From assembly GCA_900754475.1 (NCBI GenBank), contig CAAECY010000045.1, forward strand, positions 1-61,794: DNA of 61,794 bases, written 5' to 3'. Made by a program: the position numbers and the translations under genes. The notes beneath the pieces were generated by a model. That model saw only the letters and a program-made list of their open reading frames with translations. It was not told the DNA's origin and did no database searches. How positions within the stretch are numbered: position 1 is the first letter of the stretch; every line of letters begins with the position of its first letter. The stretch is from an uncultured Sutterella sp. (GTDB taxonomy: Bacteria > Pseudomonadota > Gammaproteobacteria > Burkholderiales > Burkholderiaceae_F). Positions 45,139 to 53,982 of the stretch are shown in pieces.

Positions 45139-45174
45139 GAAAGCCCGGAGCACCCTTCGGCACCCCGGGCTTTC
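45139..45174 (-). terminator. Terminator after the PD-(D/E)XK-like gene
   Basis: GAAAGCCCGG (45139-45148) pairs perfectly with CCGGGCTTTC (45165-45174) across a 16-base loop. On the minus strand it is followed by CTCTTTTCC. It lies 43 bp after the stop at 45218. Confidence 0.85.
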
Positions 45175-45217
45175 CGGTGGTCTTCGTTTTTTATTTCGAC
45201 GTGTTGTTCGACGTTGT

Positions 45218-46306
45218 TCACGCCTGACGATCGAGCATCTCGCGGTGTGCGGCTTCGCCCGCGTCGTGCCCCGAATGGCGCGGCTTGGGCCAGCGCGTCG
45301 ACACCGTGACGGCGAGCATCCCCGCGAGGTCCGCGGCGCCGATCCCGATGCGGGTGTTCCCCGCCGAGCGGAGCATCACGCATGCGGGCTCGACCGAGCA
45401 TTCGACGATGCGCTTCAATTCGGCCGTGGGTCGCAGGAAGTAGGCGGCGTTGTGCGTGCGCAGAATCGCCGCGACGGGTTCCTGCGTTTCGGCGGAAAGA
45501 ACGAGCGCGTTCACGACGGCCTGCAGCAGATCCTTTTCGCGGATCTGTTCCGCCCACCGTTCGGGGTCGTCGTTGCGGCCCCCCTTCGACTTGTACTCGA
45601 CGGAGACGAGCCCGCCCGGAATCCGGATCACGGCGTCGGGCTGCGCGAAAAGGTCGCCCGCACGGAAGGTCGCACGGTCCGACTCCTTGAATAGGAGCGT
45701 GCACGCTTCGGGCGGCAAAAAGGGAACGATCCGTTCGACGGGGTTGGCGAGCCCGTTCACGGCGGCGGGGAAAAAGACCGCTTCGATCGACATGCCGCAA
45801 AAGTTCGCGTGTCCGGTCGTGAGCCCTTCGATCGGACGGAAGGGAAGCGACAGGAGGAGGTCCCCCAGACGAACGGCCGGGAGCGCTTCGGGGGCGACCG
45901 GTGCTGCAGGAGCCGAAGCAGCCGGCGCACTCGAAATCACGGGAGCAGCGGAAACGGCCGCGCCGCCCCGCACGGCGTCGGCGGCCGTCGGTTCGTTGCT
46001 CTCCTCCTCTTCGCGCTCGGCGCGGTTCGTTCCCAAGCGGGGCTCTGCGGTTCCCGAAATGCGGGCGGTCGTCGCTTCGCGCAGGCGCGCAAGCCCGATC
46101 GCGCCGCGGGACTTCGCGGGCTTTGCGGCGCGCTCCAACGGATCGTTTGAACTCGCATGGGTTTTGCCGCCCCCGCGAACGGCGCGCACGATCTTGAGTA
46201 CGACCGAAGCGAGCGCGATCGTAATGAGGATGAAAAGGAGAACGCCCAACGTCGCGAGGCCCGCGGGCGAGAGGAGCCAGTCGCGCAGAGCGGAAAGCGC
46301 CGTCAT
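45218..46306 (-). CDS. Membrane-anchored protein with putative PD-(D/E)XK nuclease-like domain
   Basis: This 362-residue protein begins with a transmembrane helix (residues ~13-38, LATLGVLLFILITIALASVVLKI), followed by a long Ala/Pro/Glu-rich linker (about 40-145) and a compact C-terminal domain. Within that domain, PDAVIRIPGGLVSVEYKSK gives Asp, then a strand, then Glu-x-Lys, the core of a PD-(D/E)XK phosphodiesterase site. This assignment is pattern-based and not a recognised family. Its ATG overlaps the stop of the RsmI-like methyltransferase gene by 4 bp (ATGA), so the two are translationally coupled. A membrane-tethered domain of this kind is unusual. Confidence 0.7.
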   Translation of the reverse strand: MTALSALRDWLLSPAGLATLGVLLFILITIALASVVLKIVRAVRGGGKTHASSNDPLERAAKPAKSRGAIGLARLREATTARISGTAEPRLGTNRAEREEEESNEPTAADAVRGGAAVSAAPVISSAPAASAPAAPVAPEALPAVRLGDLLLSLPFRPIEGLTTGHANFCGMSIEAVFFPAAVNGLANPVERIVPFLPPEACTLLFKESDRATFRAGDLFAQPDAVIRIPGGLVSVEYKSKGGRNDDPERWAEQIREKDLLQAVVNALVLSAETQEPVAAILRTHNAAYFLRPTAELKRIVECSVEPACVMLRSAGNTRIGIGAADLAGMLAVTVSTRWPKPRHSGHDAGEAAHREMLDRQA

Positions 46307-47253
46307 CGACGACCTCCCTTGGGCGCACGGCCCGTGCCCGTACCCCTACCTGTGCCCGAATGTCGACCGGAATCACCGTGCGAGGACTTCGACGACTTCG
46401 CCCCGTGCGCGCGGTGTCCGGCGAACGTACCGCGCTTTTCCGCTTTCTTGGCCCCGTTCTTTTCCCCCTTTTTTTCGCCCTTGCGCGCGGCGCCCACGGG
46501 CGCGTAACGCGGCGCCGCGGCACCCGACGGGGCCGCCAGAAGCGCAAAGACCGTGGGAAGTTTCGGAAGCGTTCGCTCTTCTTCGGGCTTTTCGAGCCAG
46601 AGGCGCTTCCACGCGTCGATGCGCATCGTGCGAATCGATTCGGCCGCGCCCGTGATGTCGGTTGCGACCGTCAGGCGCGTGTCGGCGCTGAGCGTCTCCA
46701 CGAGGCTCGTCATCATCGAGCTGTTGCGGTAGGGCGTTTCGATGAAAAGTTGCGTTTCGGACGCACGGCTTTCGGCTTCCGCGTGCTTCAAGGCCGCACG
46801 GCGTTCGTCTTCGCGAATCGGGAGGTAGCCGAGAAAGCGAAAGCGCTGCCCGTCCAGGCCCGAAGCCATGAGCGTAAGGAGAATGGACGAAGGCCCCACG
46901 AGCGGCACGACGCGGCCGCCCGCCGCCTGCACGCGCGCCGCAATCTGTGCGCCCGGGTCCGCAACGCCCGGGCACCCCGACTCGGAGAGCACCGCCATGT
47001 CAAAGCCCGAGCGAAGAGGTTCGAGCCACGCGTCGATTTGCGCGGGATCGGGGTCGTGCCCGATTTCGACGATGGAGAGTTCGGCAACGGGCTTCGGGTG
47101 CCCGAAGGTGCGAATCGCACTGCGGGCGGTTTTGGCGGCTTCGACGAGCCAGTGGTCGATCCGGCCCGCAAGCGAACGGACGTCGGGAGGAAGCGCGGCC
47201 GTGACCGTACCGTCGCTGATCAGATTCGGAAAGAGGTAGAGGGTGCCCGGCAT
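46303..47253 (-). CDS. RsmI-like SAM-dependent methyltransferase with basic tail
   Basis: This 316-residue protein starts at ATG 47253. The first ~235 residues are a tetrapyrrole-methylase-fold SAM enzyme of the RsmI type, with SESGCPGVADPGA, VGPSSILLTLMASGL and GYLPIREDERRAAL. RsmI methylates 16S rRNA C1402. This more divergent paralogue may have another RNA target. The C-terminal ~70 residues are Lys/Gly/Ser/Arg-rich and probably bind RNA or are disordered. It ends in an ATGA overlap with the gene at 46306 and follows maf across a terminator. Confidence 0.85.
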   Translation of the reverse strand: MPGTLYLFPNLISDGTVTAALPPDVRSLAGRIDHWLVEAAKTARSAIRTFGHPKPVAELSIVEIGHDPDPAQIDAWLEPLRSGFDMAVLSESGCPGVADPGAQIAARVQAAGGRVVPLVGPSSILLTLMASGLDGQRFRFLGYLPIREDERRAALKHAEAESRASETQLFIETPYRNSSMMTSLVETLSADTRLTVATDITGAAESIRTMRIDAWKRLWLEKPEEERTLPKLPTVFALLAAPSGAAAPRYAPVGAARKGEKKGEKNGAKKAEKRGTFAGHRAHGAKSSKSSHGDSGRHSGTGRGTGTGRAPKGGRR

Positions 47254-47306
47254 GGGTGAAGCCTCGCGGTGGAAACGCACGGCGGAAACGGTGCGGTAAC
47301 GAAAAA

Positions 47307-47332
47307 GACCTCCGAAACGGCGCTCGGAGGTC
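47307..47332 (-). terminator. Terminator after maf
   Basis: GACCTCCGA (47307-47315) pairs perfectly with TCGGAGGTC (47324-47332). On the minus strand a TTTTTC run follows. It also covers about half of the gap between maf and the methyltransferase gene. Confidence 0.88.
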
Positions 47333-47365
47333 CTTCGAAGAAGAAAAAAGAGAGCGCGGGTTTGC

Positions 47366-47968
47366 TCAGCAGGTTTCGCCGAGCCCGTCGACCGCTTCGA
47401 TGCCCGCGTGCGCGAGAAGCGTCGTGAGCTTCATGAGCGGCAGACCGATCAGCGAGGTCGGGTCGTCCGAGGAAACGCTTTCCATGAGGGCGATGCCGAG
47501 CTTTTCGATTTTCGCCGCACCGGCGCAGTCGAAGGGCTTTTCACGTTCGACGTAGGCTTCGATCGTGCGGCGCGTGAGCGGACGGAGCTTCACGGTCGTC
47601 GCCGACACGAGCTTTTCGGCCTTCCCTTCGGCGTCGAGGACGCAAAGCGCCGTGTAGAAGACGACGGTATTCCCTTGCATCGCTTCGAGCTGCTCGACGG
47701 CCCGCTCGAAGGTGTGGGGCTTCCCGAGCTTCACGCCGTTCAAGTCCGCCACCTGGTCGGAGCCGATCACGACCGCTCCGGGGTGGTTCGCCTGCACGGC
47801 GCGCGCTTTCATTTCCGAAAGGCGCAGCGCGGTGTCCTTCGGGGTCTCCCCGGGAAGGCTCGATTCGTCGATGTCGGGGCTCTCCGTGGTGTAGTCGAGG
47901 CCGAGACGGTTGAGGAGCTCGCGGCGGTAGCGGGAGCTCGAAGCAAGGATAAGAGTGGGCTGAGTCAT
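47366..47968 (-). CDS. Maf-family nucleotide pyrophosphatase, YceF type
   Basis: This 200-residue house-cleaning pyrophosphatase has ILASSSRYRRELL, PDIDESSLPGE, VIGSDQVADLNG and KPHTFERA, matching the YceF subgroup that prefers 7-methyl-GTP. It starts at ATG 47968. A TACAAT -10-like element sits only about 11 bases upstream, so the message may have a very short leader. It is divergent from yceD, the same pairing as in E. coli. Confidence 0.93.
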   Translation of the reverse strand: MTQPTLILASSSRYRRELLNRLGLDYTTESPDIDESSLPGETPKDTALRLSEMKARAVQANHPGAVVIGSDQVADLNGVKLGKPHTFERAVEQLEAMQGNTVVFYTALCVLDAEGKAEKLVSATTVKLRPLTRRTIEAYVEREKPFDCAGAAKIEKLGIALMESVSSDDPTSLIGLPLMKLTTLLAHAGIEAVDGLGETC

Positions 47969-48107
47969 GATCCCGTCATTGTAGCGGGTCCCCGAAGCGG
48001 GCGGATTTCCGCGAAAACCGCGGGCGGCCTCCTTCGGCCTTCTTCCTTTCTTTCCTCTCGGTACAATTCGTGCACACCTTCTCACTTCAAGGACTCGAGG
48101 ACGTCCC

Positions 48108-48638
48108 ATGCAGACGATCGACATTTTTGAATTCGCCCGCCGTCGTCAGACCCTGTCGGGCACGATTTCCGTGGCGGACATGCCGCAGCTTTCGGCCTTT
48201 CTCGCCGACACGACGGGTGAAATCCGGTGGTTCGCCGAGGGGCTCGGCGAGCGCCGCGGGCGCCCGGCCGCGCGCCTTGAAATCGAAGGCGAAGTGGCGA
48301 TGCCCTGCGCCTTTTGCAACGGTCCCGTCCCGACCGAGGTGTACTCGGACGCGGTCTTTCTCTTTGTGAAAACCGAAGCGGAAGCCGACGCGATTCCGGT
48401 CGACGAAGACGAAGAGGACGAAGAAGTGACCGTGGGTTCGAACCGCTTCTCGATTGCGGCCTGGGTCGAAGAAGAAGCGATCCTGTCGCTTCCCGCCGCG
48501 ACCTCGCACGACGAAGGGTGCGAAGGCACCGAAGTCTTCGAAGAAAAGCGCGCCGAGGAAGAAGCGGCCGAAGAACGCGCCCGCGAAGAGCGCCCGAATC
48601 CCTTCGCGGCGCTCGCGGGTCTCAAAACCGGCCGCTAA
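48108..48638 (+). CDS. yceD: YceD family (DUF177) protein
   Basis: This 176-residue protein is of the YceD/Orf30 family, associated with 23S rRNA processing or ribosome assembly. The central MPCAFCNGPV Cys pair and the acidic stretch VDEDEEDEEV are typical. It starts at ATG 48108 after GAGGA, with a TACAAT -10-like element at 48062-48067. In most proteobacteria rpmF (ribosomal protein L32) follows immediately. Here the next gene, after 41 bp, is mfd in the opposite direction, so the linkage is broken. Confidence 0.9.
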   Translation: MQTIDIFEFARRRQTLSGTISVADMPQLSAFLADTTGEIRWFAEGLGERRGRPAARLEIEGEVAMPCAFCNGPVPTEVYSDAVFLFVKTEAEADAIPVDEDEEDEEVTVGSNRFSIAAWVEEEAILSLPAATSHDEGCEGTEVFEEKRAEEEAAEERAREERPNPFAALAGLKTGR

Positions 48639-48679
48639 GCCGGCCGCCGAGACCGCTCTTCCTTTACGTTTCTCGCTCC

Positions 48680-51600
48680 TCAGGCGCGTCCCTCGAGTTC
48701 GTCGAGGAACGTCGCCACGAGCGCCGCGCGCTTTTCGGGGTCGGCTCCGCCCGCCTCGACGCGCAACCGATCGGGGCCCGCCATGCGGGCCTCTTTTCGT
48801 CTCTGGAGGAATTTCACGACCGCCATCGGTTCGACCGTCGTCTTCGGTTCGAACGTGATAACGGTCGCGGCGGGCGCGGCGTCGATTTTGCGAATGCCGA
48901 GCTTTTCGCACCGCAGGCGCAGACGGTGTACGAGGATGAGCCGCTTGGCGGCGTCGGGGAGTTTTCCGTACCGGTCGACAATCGCCTCGTGCGTGCGCTC
49001 CAAGGCGACTCGGTCTTCGGCGCTTGCAAGTTCCTTGTAGTAGGCCAAGCGCTGCGAGACGTCCGACACGTAGTCGGAGGGAAGAAGCGCGGGCGCGTGC
49101 AGATTGATTTCGGTCGTGGTGCGCAAGGGGGCGTCGAGGTCCAACGCTTCGCCGCGCTTCAACGCCTTGACGGCCGACATCAGCATGCGGTTGTAGAGCT
49201 CGTACCCCACTTCGGCGATTTCCCCCGACTGGTGTTCGCCGAGCACCTCGCCCGCACCGCGGATCTCCAAGTCGTGCATGGCAAGGTAAAAGCCCGAGCC
49301 GAGTTCTTCCAAGGACTGAATCGCTTCGAGGCGCTTTTTCGCGTCCTTCGTGTAGGCGCCGTCGGGGGGCGTCAGGAGGTAGGCGTAGGCCTGGTGGTGG
49401 GAGCGCCCGACGCGGCCGCGCAACTGGTGCAGCTGCGCGAGCCCGAGCTTGTCGGCACGCTCGATGATGATCGTGTTGGCGGTCGGGACGTCGATCCCCG
49501 TTTCGATGATGGTCGTGCAAAGGAGCACGTTGTAGCGCTGCTGGTAAAACTCGCGCATCACCCGCTCGAGTTCGCGCTCCGACATCTGCCCGTGCGCGAC
49601 CACGATGCGCGCTTCGGGTACGAGCCGCTCCAGGCGCTCGCGCCGGTTTTCGATCGTCTCGACTTCGTTGTGCAGGAAATAGACCTGACCGCCGCGCTTC
49701 AATTCTCGGAGAATCGCTTCGCGGATGAGCCCTTCCTGCTCGCCCTGCACGAAGGTCTTCACCGACAGGCGCCGTTCGGGCGCGGTGGCGATCACGGAAA
49801 AGTCGCGAATGCCCTCAAGACTCATCGAGAGCGTGCGCGGAATCGGCGTGGCGGTAAGGGTCAGCACGTCCACCTCGGCGCGGATCTTGCGCAACGCCTC
49901 CTTCTGACGAACGCCGAAACGGTGCTCTTCGTCGATGATGACAAGGCCCAGTTTGTTGAAGGCGACTTTCTCGGACAAAAGCTTGTGCGTCCCGATCACG
50001 ATGTCGACCGTCCCCGCGGCAATCCCTTCGATCGTCTTCGCGGTTTCTTTCCCGGTGCGGAAGCGCGAAAGTTCCGCCACCGTCACGGGCCAATTCGCAA
50101 AGCGGTCGCGGAAGGTCGCGGCGTGCTGTTCGGCGAGAAGCGTCGTCGGGCAGAGAACGGCCACCTGCTTTCCGCTCATCACGGCCACGAAGGCCGCGCG
50201 CAGCGCCACTTCGGTCTTCCCGAAGCCCACGTCCCCGCAGACAAGACGGTCCATAGCCTTCCCCGACGTCATGTCGCCGATCACGGCCTCGATCGCGGCC
50301 GCCTGGTCGGGCGTTTCGTCGAAGGCAAAGCCTTCGCGGAAGACTTCGTACTCGACGGGATCGACCCGGAAGACTTCGCCCGCACGGCTCTTGCGTAGCG
50401 CATAGAGGTGCAGAAGCTCCGCCGCGGTGTCGCGCACTTCTTCGGCCGCCTTCCTTTTCGCCTTTTCCCAGTCGCCGCGCCCGAGCGCGTGCAGCGGTGC
50501 GTTCGCGGGGTCGTTCCCGGAGTAGCGCGAAATGAGGTGCAGATTCGTGATCGGCACGTAGAGGCGCGCTTCCTTTTTGTATTCGATTTCGAGGAATTCG
50601 CTCTCGCCTTCGCCCGTTTCCATGTGCACGAGCCCGCGGTAGCGCCCGATCCCGTGATCGACGTGCACGACCGCGTCGCCCACCTTGAGTTCGGCGACGT
50701 CGCGCACCATCATTTCGATGGAATTCGCCGTGCGGGTGCGGCGCGACCGACTGCGTCGGGGGCTCGCGGCGTAGAGTTCCGTTTCGGTGAGAAGCGTGAG
50801 TTTTTCAAAGAGCGCCCCCGCATAGAGCGGCGCAATCGTGAGGCCGAGCGTTGCGTCCCCCGTCCGGGCGCTTTCCCAGTCGGCGTATTCCTCGACTTTG
50901 AGGCCGCCCGCGCGCAGGAGCTCTCCGATCGTCTCAAAGCGCCCGGCCGAAGGCGCGGCAATGAGAACGCGCCGACCGCGGGACTTTTCCGTCGCGACGA
51001 AGTTTTCCAGGTTCGCAAGGGGCTTCGGGTTCTTGCGATCGACCGTCGCGCCCGAAAGCCGCCCTTGGGCGGCGGGGTCCGCGGGGCGTTCGACGGGGAA
51101 ACGCGCGAAGCGCCCGAGACTCACGAAAAATTCTTCGTCCGAAAGCCAAAGTGCTTCGGGCGGCAACGACGGGCGCACGGGGTCCGCGGCGAAAATCTTC
51201 GCGCGGCTCGTCATGTCGGCGCGAAAGTCGCGCAGCGCCTTCGCGACGTCTCCGAGAAGAACGACGCGGGTCGACTCGGGAAGGTAGTCCGCAAGCGTTG
51301 CCGTCTCGTCGAAAAAGAGCGGCAGGTAGTATTCGATCCCCGGGCTCAGCACGCCCTTTTCGGCGTCCGTATAGACGATGCTCTTTTTGGGGTCCCCCGA
51401 AAAGACCGTGCGCCAGCGCTGCCGGAAAAGGGCGAGCGCTTCGGAGGTCACGGGGAATTCGTGCCCGGGGAGAAGCCGGATTTCGTCGACGACCTCCATC
51501 GAACGCTGCGTGTCGACGTCGAACCACCGGATCGAGTCGATCTCGTCGTCGAAAAGGTCGAGTCGGAAGGGGTTTTCGGACCCCATCGGGTAGACGTCGA

Positions 51601-52162
51601 CGATGCTGCCTCGGACGGAAAATTCACCGGCCGCGAGCACCTGCTTCACGGCGGCGTAGCCCGCCATGACGAGGTTTTCGCGCAGCCGCTCGATCGAAAT
51701 CCGATCGCCCCGACGCAAAAGGAAGGTGTTGGCGCCCACAAAGGCGACGGGCGCCATGCGCTGCGCGGCCGTGATGGCGGACGCAACGAGAATGTCCGCG
51801 CCCCCGGTGCCGCTCGTCAACCGGTAGAGGGTTTCGAGGCGCTCCGAGACGAGGTCCTCTTGGGGACTCAGCGTGTCGTAGGGAAGCGTTTCCCAGTCGG
51901 GCAGAGCCCGCACGTCCGCTTCGGGCGCGAACCAGGCGCACTCCTGCGTGAGACGCCGCACGTCCGCGGGGTCCGCGCACACGACGAGAATCCGCTCGCC
52001 GCGCCGGCGCGCTTCGAGGCCCGCTTCGGCGAGAGCCGCGGCGTCGCTTGCCGTGGCAGGAAGCGCGAGGCGGTACTTCGTCCCCGGAGCATACGAGAAG
52101 AGGTCGGCGGAAAAGTGCGAACTCGGACGGGCGTCGGTGCGGGAAGTCGATTCGGAGGTCAT
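48680..52162 (-). CDS. mfd: Transcription-repair coupling factor Mfd
   Basis: This 1160-residue ATP-dependent translocase removes stalled RNA polymerase and recruits UvrA. The N-terminal UvrB-like module, RNA-polymerase-interacting domain and SF2 motor are in order. Walker A is CGDVGFGKTEVALRAAF, motif II is IIDEEHRFGV, and the TRG-like region is AHGQMSERELERVM. The length is normal. It starts at ATG 52162; the longer frame adds 17 residues without homology. No clear ribosome site is seen. The leader has an unusual 8-bp repeat. Confidence 0.96.
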   Translation of the reverse strand: MTSESTSRTDARPSSHFSADLFSYAPGTKYRLALPATASDAAALAEAGLEARRRGERILVVCADPADVRRLTQECAWFAPEADVRALPDWETLPYDTLSPQEDLVSERLETLYRLTSGTGGADILVASAITAAQRMAPVAFVGANTFLLRRGDRISIERLRENLVMAGYAAVKQVLAAGEFSVRGSIVDVYPMGSENPFRLDLFDDEIDSIRWFDVDTQRSMEVVDEIRLLPGHEFPVTSEALALFRQRWRTVFSGDPKKSIVYTDAEKGVLSPGIEYYLPLFFDETATLADYLPESTRVVLLGDVAKALRDFRADMTSRAKIFAADPVRPSLPPEALWLSDEEFFVSLGRFARFPVERPADPAAQGRLSGATVDRKNPKPLANLENFVATEKSRGRRVLIAAPSAGRFETIGELLRAGGLKVEEYADWESARTGDATLGLTIAPLYAGALFEKLTLLTETELYAASPRRSRSRRTRTANSIEMMVRDVAELKVGDAVVHVDHGIGRYRGLVHMETGEGESEFLEIEYKKEARLYVPITNLHLISRYSGNDPANAPLHALGRGDWEKAKRKAAEEVRDTAAELLHLYALRKSRAGEVFRVDPVEYEVFREGFAFDETPDQAAAIEAVIGDMTSGKAMDRLVCGDVGFGKTEVALRAAFVAVMSGKQVAVLCPTTLLAEQHAATFRDRFANWPVTVAELSRFRTGKETAKTIEGIAAGTVDIVIGTHKLLSEKVAFNKLGLVIIDEEHRFGVRQKEALRKIRAEVDVLTLTATPIPRTLSMSLEGIRDFSVIATAPERRLSVKTFVQGEQEGLIREAILRELKRGGQVYFLHNEVETIENRRERLERLVPEARIVVAHGQMSERELERVMREFYQQRYNVLLCTTIIETGIDVPTANTIIIERADKLGLAQLHQLRGRVGRSHHQAYAYLLTPPDGAYTKDAKKRLEAIQSLEELGSGFYLAMHDLEIRGAGEVLGEHQSGEIAEVGYELYNRMLMSAVKALKRGEALDLDAPLRTTTEINLHAPALLPSDYVSDVSQRLAYYKELASAEDRVALERTHEAIVDRYGKLPDAAKRLILVHRLRLRCEKLGIRKIDAAPAATVITFEPKTTVEPMAVVKFLQRRKEARMAGPDRLRVEAGGADPEKRAALVATFLDELEGRA

Positions 52163-52205
52163 GTCTAACGGATGCGTGAAACCGAGAAACGAGGGCGGGC
52201 GTTGC

Positions 52206-52245
52206 GGCCCCAAGGCCCCAAGGTCTCAAGGGCGTAAGGCCGTAA
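52206..52245. repeat. 8-bp degenerate tandem repeat upstream of mfd
   Basis: Five consecutive 8-mers of the form GG-N4-AA (two of GGCCCCAA, then GGTCTCAA, GGGCGTAA, GGCCGTAA) begin 44 bp upstream of the mfd start. They may be a slippage-prone leader element or a binding array. Confidence 0.6.
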
Positions 52246-52457
52246 GGCCGGGAGGCTACATTCGAAAATGGAAATTGTACTCGGAGCGGGTGGGGCGCTT
52301 TTCGAGTGCGTTCGGTGGTTGATTCAAGACCGACGGAACGATTGAAAACACTTTTCCGTCGTGCCGTGCTATCGTCCCGAACCTTCCATGAGAAATCGGC
52401 CCGCCGAAGCGGATTTTTCGCTTCGTTTCCCGCGGGCCCCCAACCGCAATCACCTTC

Positions 52458-53828
52458 ATGTCTTCCGCAACACTCACAGCACTCCCGATGAAGAGTCGTC
52501 TTCTCGTCGGGCTCACGCTTTTTTCCATGTTCTTCGGTGCGGGGAACCTCATTTTCCCGCCCTTTCTCGGCGTAGAAGCCGGCACGCACACATGGTTCGC
52601 CATGGCGGGCTTTTTGCTTACCGCCGTGGGTTTCCCGATTCTCGGCGTCATCGCCGTGGCGGAGTCGGGCGGTCTCGACGCGCTCGCGCGACGCGTCTCG
52701 CCCGCGTTCGCCTTCTGCTTCACGCTACTCATCTACATCTCGATCGGGCCGGCGCTCGCCATTCCCCGTACGGCGAGCACGTCCTTCGAAATGGTCGTGC
52801 GCCCGATTCTCGATTCGGCGGGGCTCTTGGAGTCGACCGTCGCGGGGATTCCCGTGCTCGCGGGTTCGCAGGCCCTCTATTCGGTGCTCTTTTTCCTCGT
52901 CGCCTTCCTCGTCGCGCTCAACCCTGAAAAACTGACGCAGCGCCTCGGGAAGTGCCTCTCGCCCCTTTTGATTCTTTTGATCCTGACGCTCTTTGCAGGC
53001 GTCCTTTTCAACCCGATCGGCGACTACGGTCCCGTGACGGGCGCCTATGCCGAAGGGGCGTTCGCGCGCGGCTTCATCGAGGGCTACCAGACGATGGACA
53101 CCATCGCGGCGCTCAACTTCGGGCTCATCATCGCGATGAACATCCGCGCCTTCGGCGTCACGAAGGAGTCGGCGATCGTGGCGGAAACCGTCAAGGCGGG
53201 CCTCATTGCGCTCGTCGTCTTCCTTGTCGTCTACGGCGCGCTCGCGCACGTCGGCGCTCAGACGGGCGGAAGCTTCTCGGGGCTTGAAAACGGCGCTCAG
53301 ACGCTCACGCAGGCGGCCGCTTACCTCTTCGGGCCCGCGGGCGCGGTGGTGCTCGGTCTCATCTTCTTCATCGCCTGCCTCAACACCTGCGTGGGGCTTC
53401 TTTCCTGCTGCTCGAACTACTTCCGCGGCCTCATTCCGGCCCCGGGCTACACGGGCTGGGTGGCGATTTTCGCGATCCTCAGCATGATCGTCTCGAACGC
53501 GGGTCTCACCCTCATCCTGAAGGTGTCGGTCCCCGTGCTCGTCGCGATTTATCCGCTCGCGCTCGTTCTGATCGTGCTCGCGCTCTTCACGTTTGCGGCG
53601 CCCCGACTCGGTGCGATGCCGAAGCTCTACCCCGTGACGATGCTCGTGACGGGCGTCGTCTCCGTCACGCTCGCGCTCGAAGGGTGCGGTCTGCGCGTTC
53701 CGGGGCTCTCGGACGCCCTTGCGCTTCTCCCCTGGTCCGCGTCGGGCCTCGGCTGGGTGACGCCCGCCGCTGCGGCTGCCGTCCTCACGATTCTCTGGGG
53801 GCTGGCAACGGGTAAGAAACCCGAATAA
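52458..53828 (+). CDS. brnQ: Branched-chain amino acid permease (LIV-II, BrnQ)
   Basis: This 456-residue sodium-coupled Leu/Ile/Val permease has about 12 transmembrane segments. The N-terminal MFFGAGNLIFPPFLG and the central TMDTIAALNFGLI are family signatures. It starts at ATG 52458, or ATG 52488 (MKSRLLVG), which is closer to the family N-terminus. It is divergent from mfd and ends at a strong terminator. Confidence 0.94.
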   Translation: MSSATLTALPMKSRLLVGLTLFSMFFGAGNLIFPPFLGVEAGTHTWFAMAGFLLTAVGFPILGVIAVAESGGLDALARRVSPAFAFCFTLLIYISIGPALAIPRTASTSFEMVVRPILDSAGLLESTVAGIPVLAGSQALYSVLFFLVAFLVALNPEKLTQRLGKCLSPLLILLILTLFAGVLFNPIGDYGPVTGAYAEGAFARGFIEGYQTMDTIAALNFGLIIAMNIRAFGVTKESAIVAETVKAGLIALVVFLVVYGALAHVGAQTGGSFSGLENGAQTLTQAAAYLFGPAGAVVLGLIFFIACLNTCVGLLSCCSNYFRGLIPAPGYTGWVAIFAILSMIVSNAGLTLILKVSVPVLVAIYPLALVLIVLALFTFAAPRLGAMPKLYPVTMLVTGVVSVTLALEGCGLRVPGLSDALALLPWSASGLGWVTPAAAAAVLTILWGLATGKKPE

Positions 53829-53883
53829 AACCGCGACGCTAAACGCGAACCGTTCGGGTTCGCGGACAAGCGGATTCGAATGG

Positions 53884-53911
53884 AAAAGGGGCGCTTCGGC
53901 GCCCCTTTTTT
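53884..53911. terminator. Strong terminator after brnQ
   Basis: AAAAGGGGCGC (53884-53894) pairs with GCGCCCCTTTT (53899-53909) around a TTCG tetraloop and runs into a T6 stretch. It lies between convergent genes and would work in both directions. A second hairpin (53844-53864) precedes it. Confidence 0.94.
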
Positions 53912-53982
53912 CAGAACGTGCGGAACGTTCCGAATGCTCGGAACGCTCTGCGGCGACGTTCGTCGCCTTTTGCCGAGTCCTT

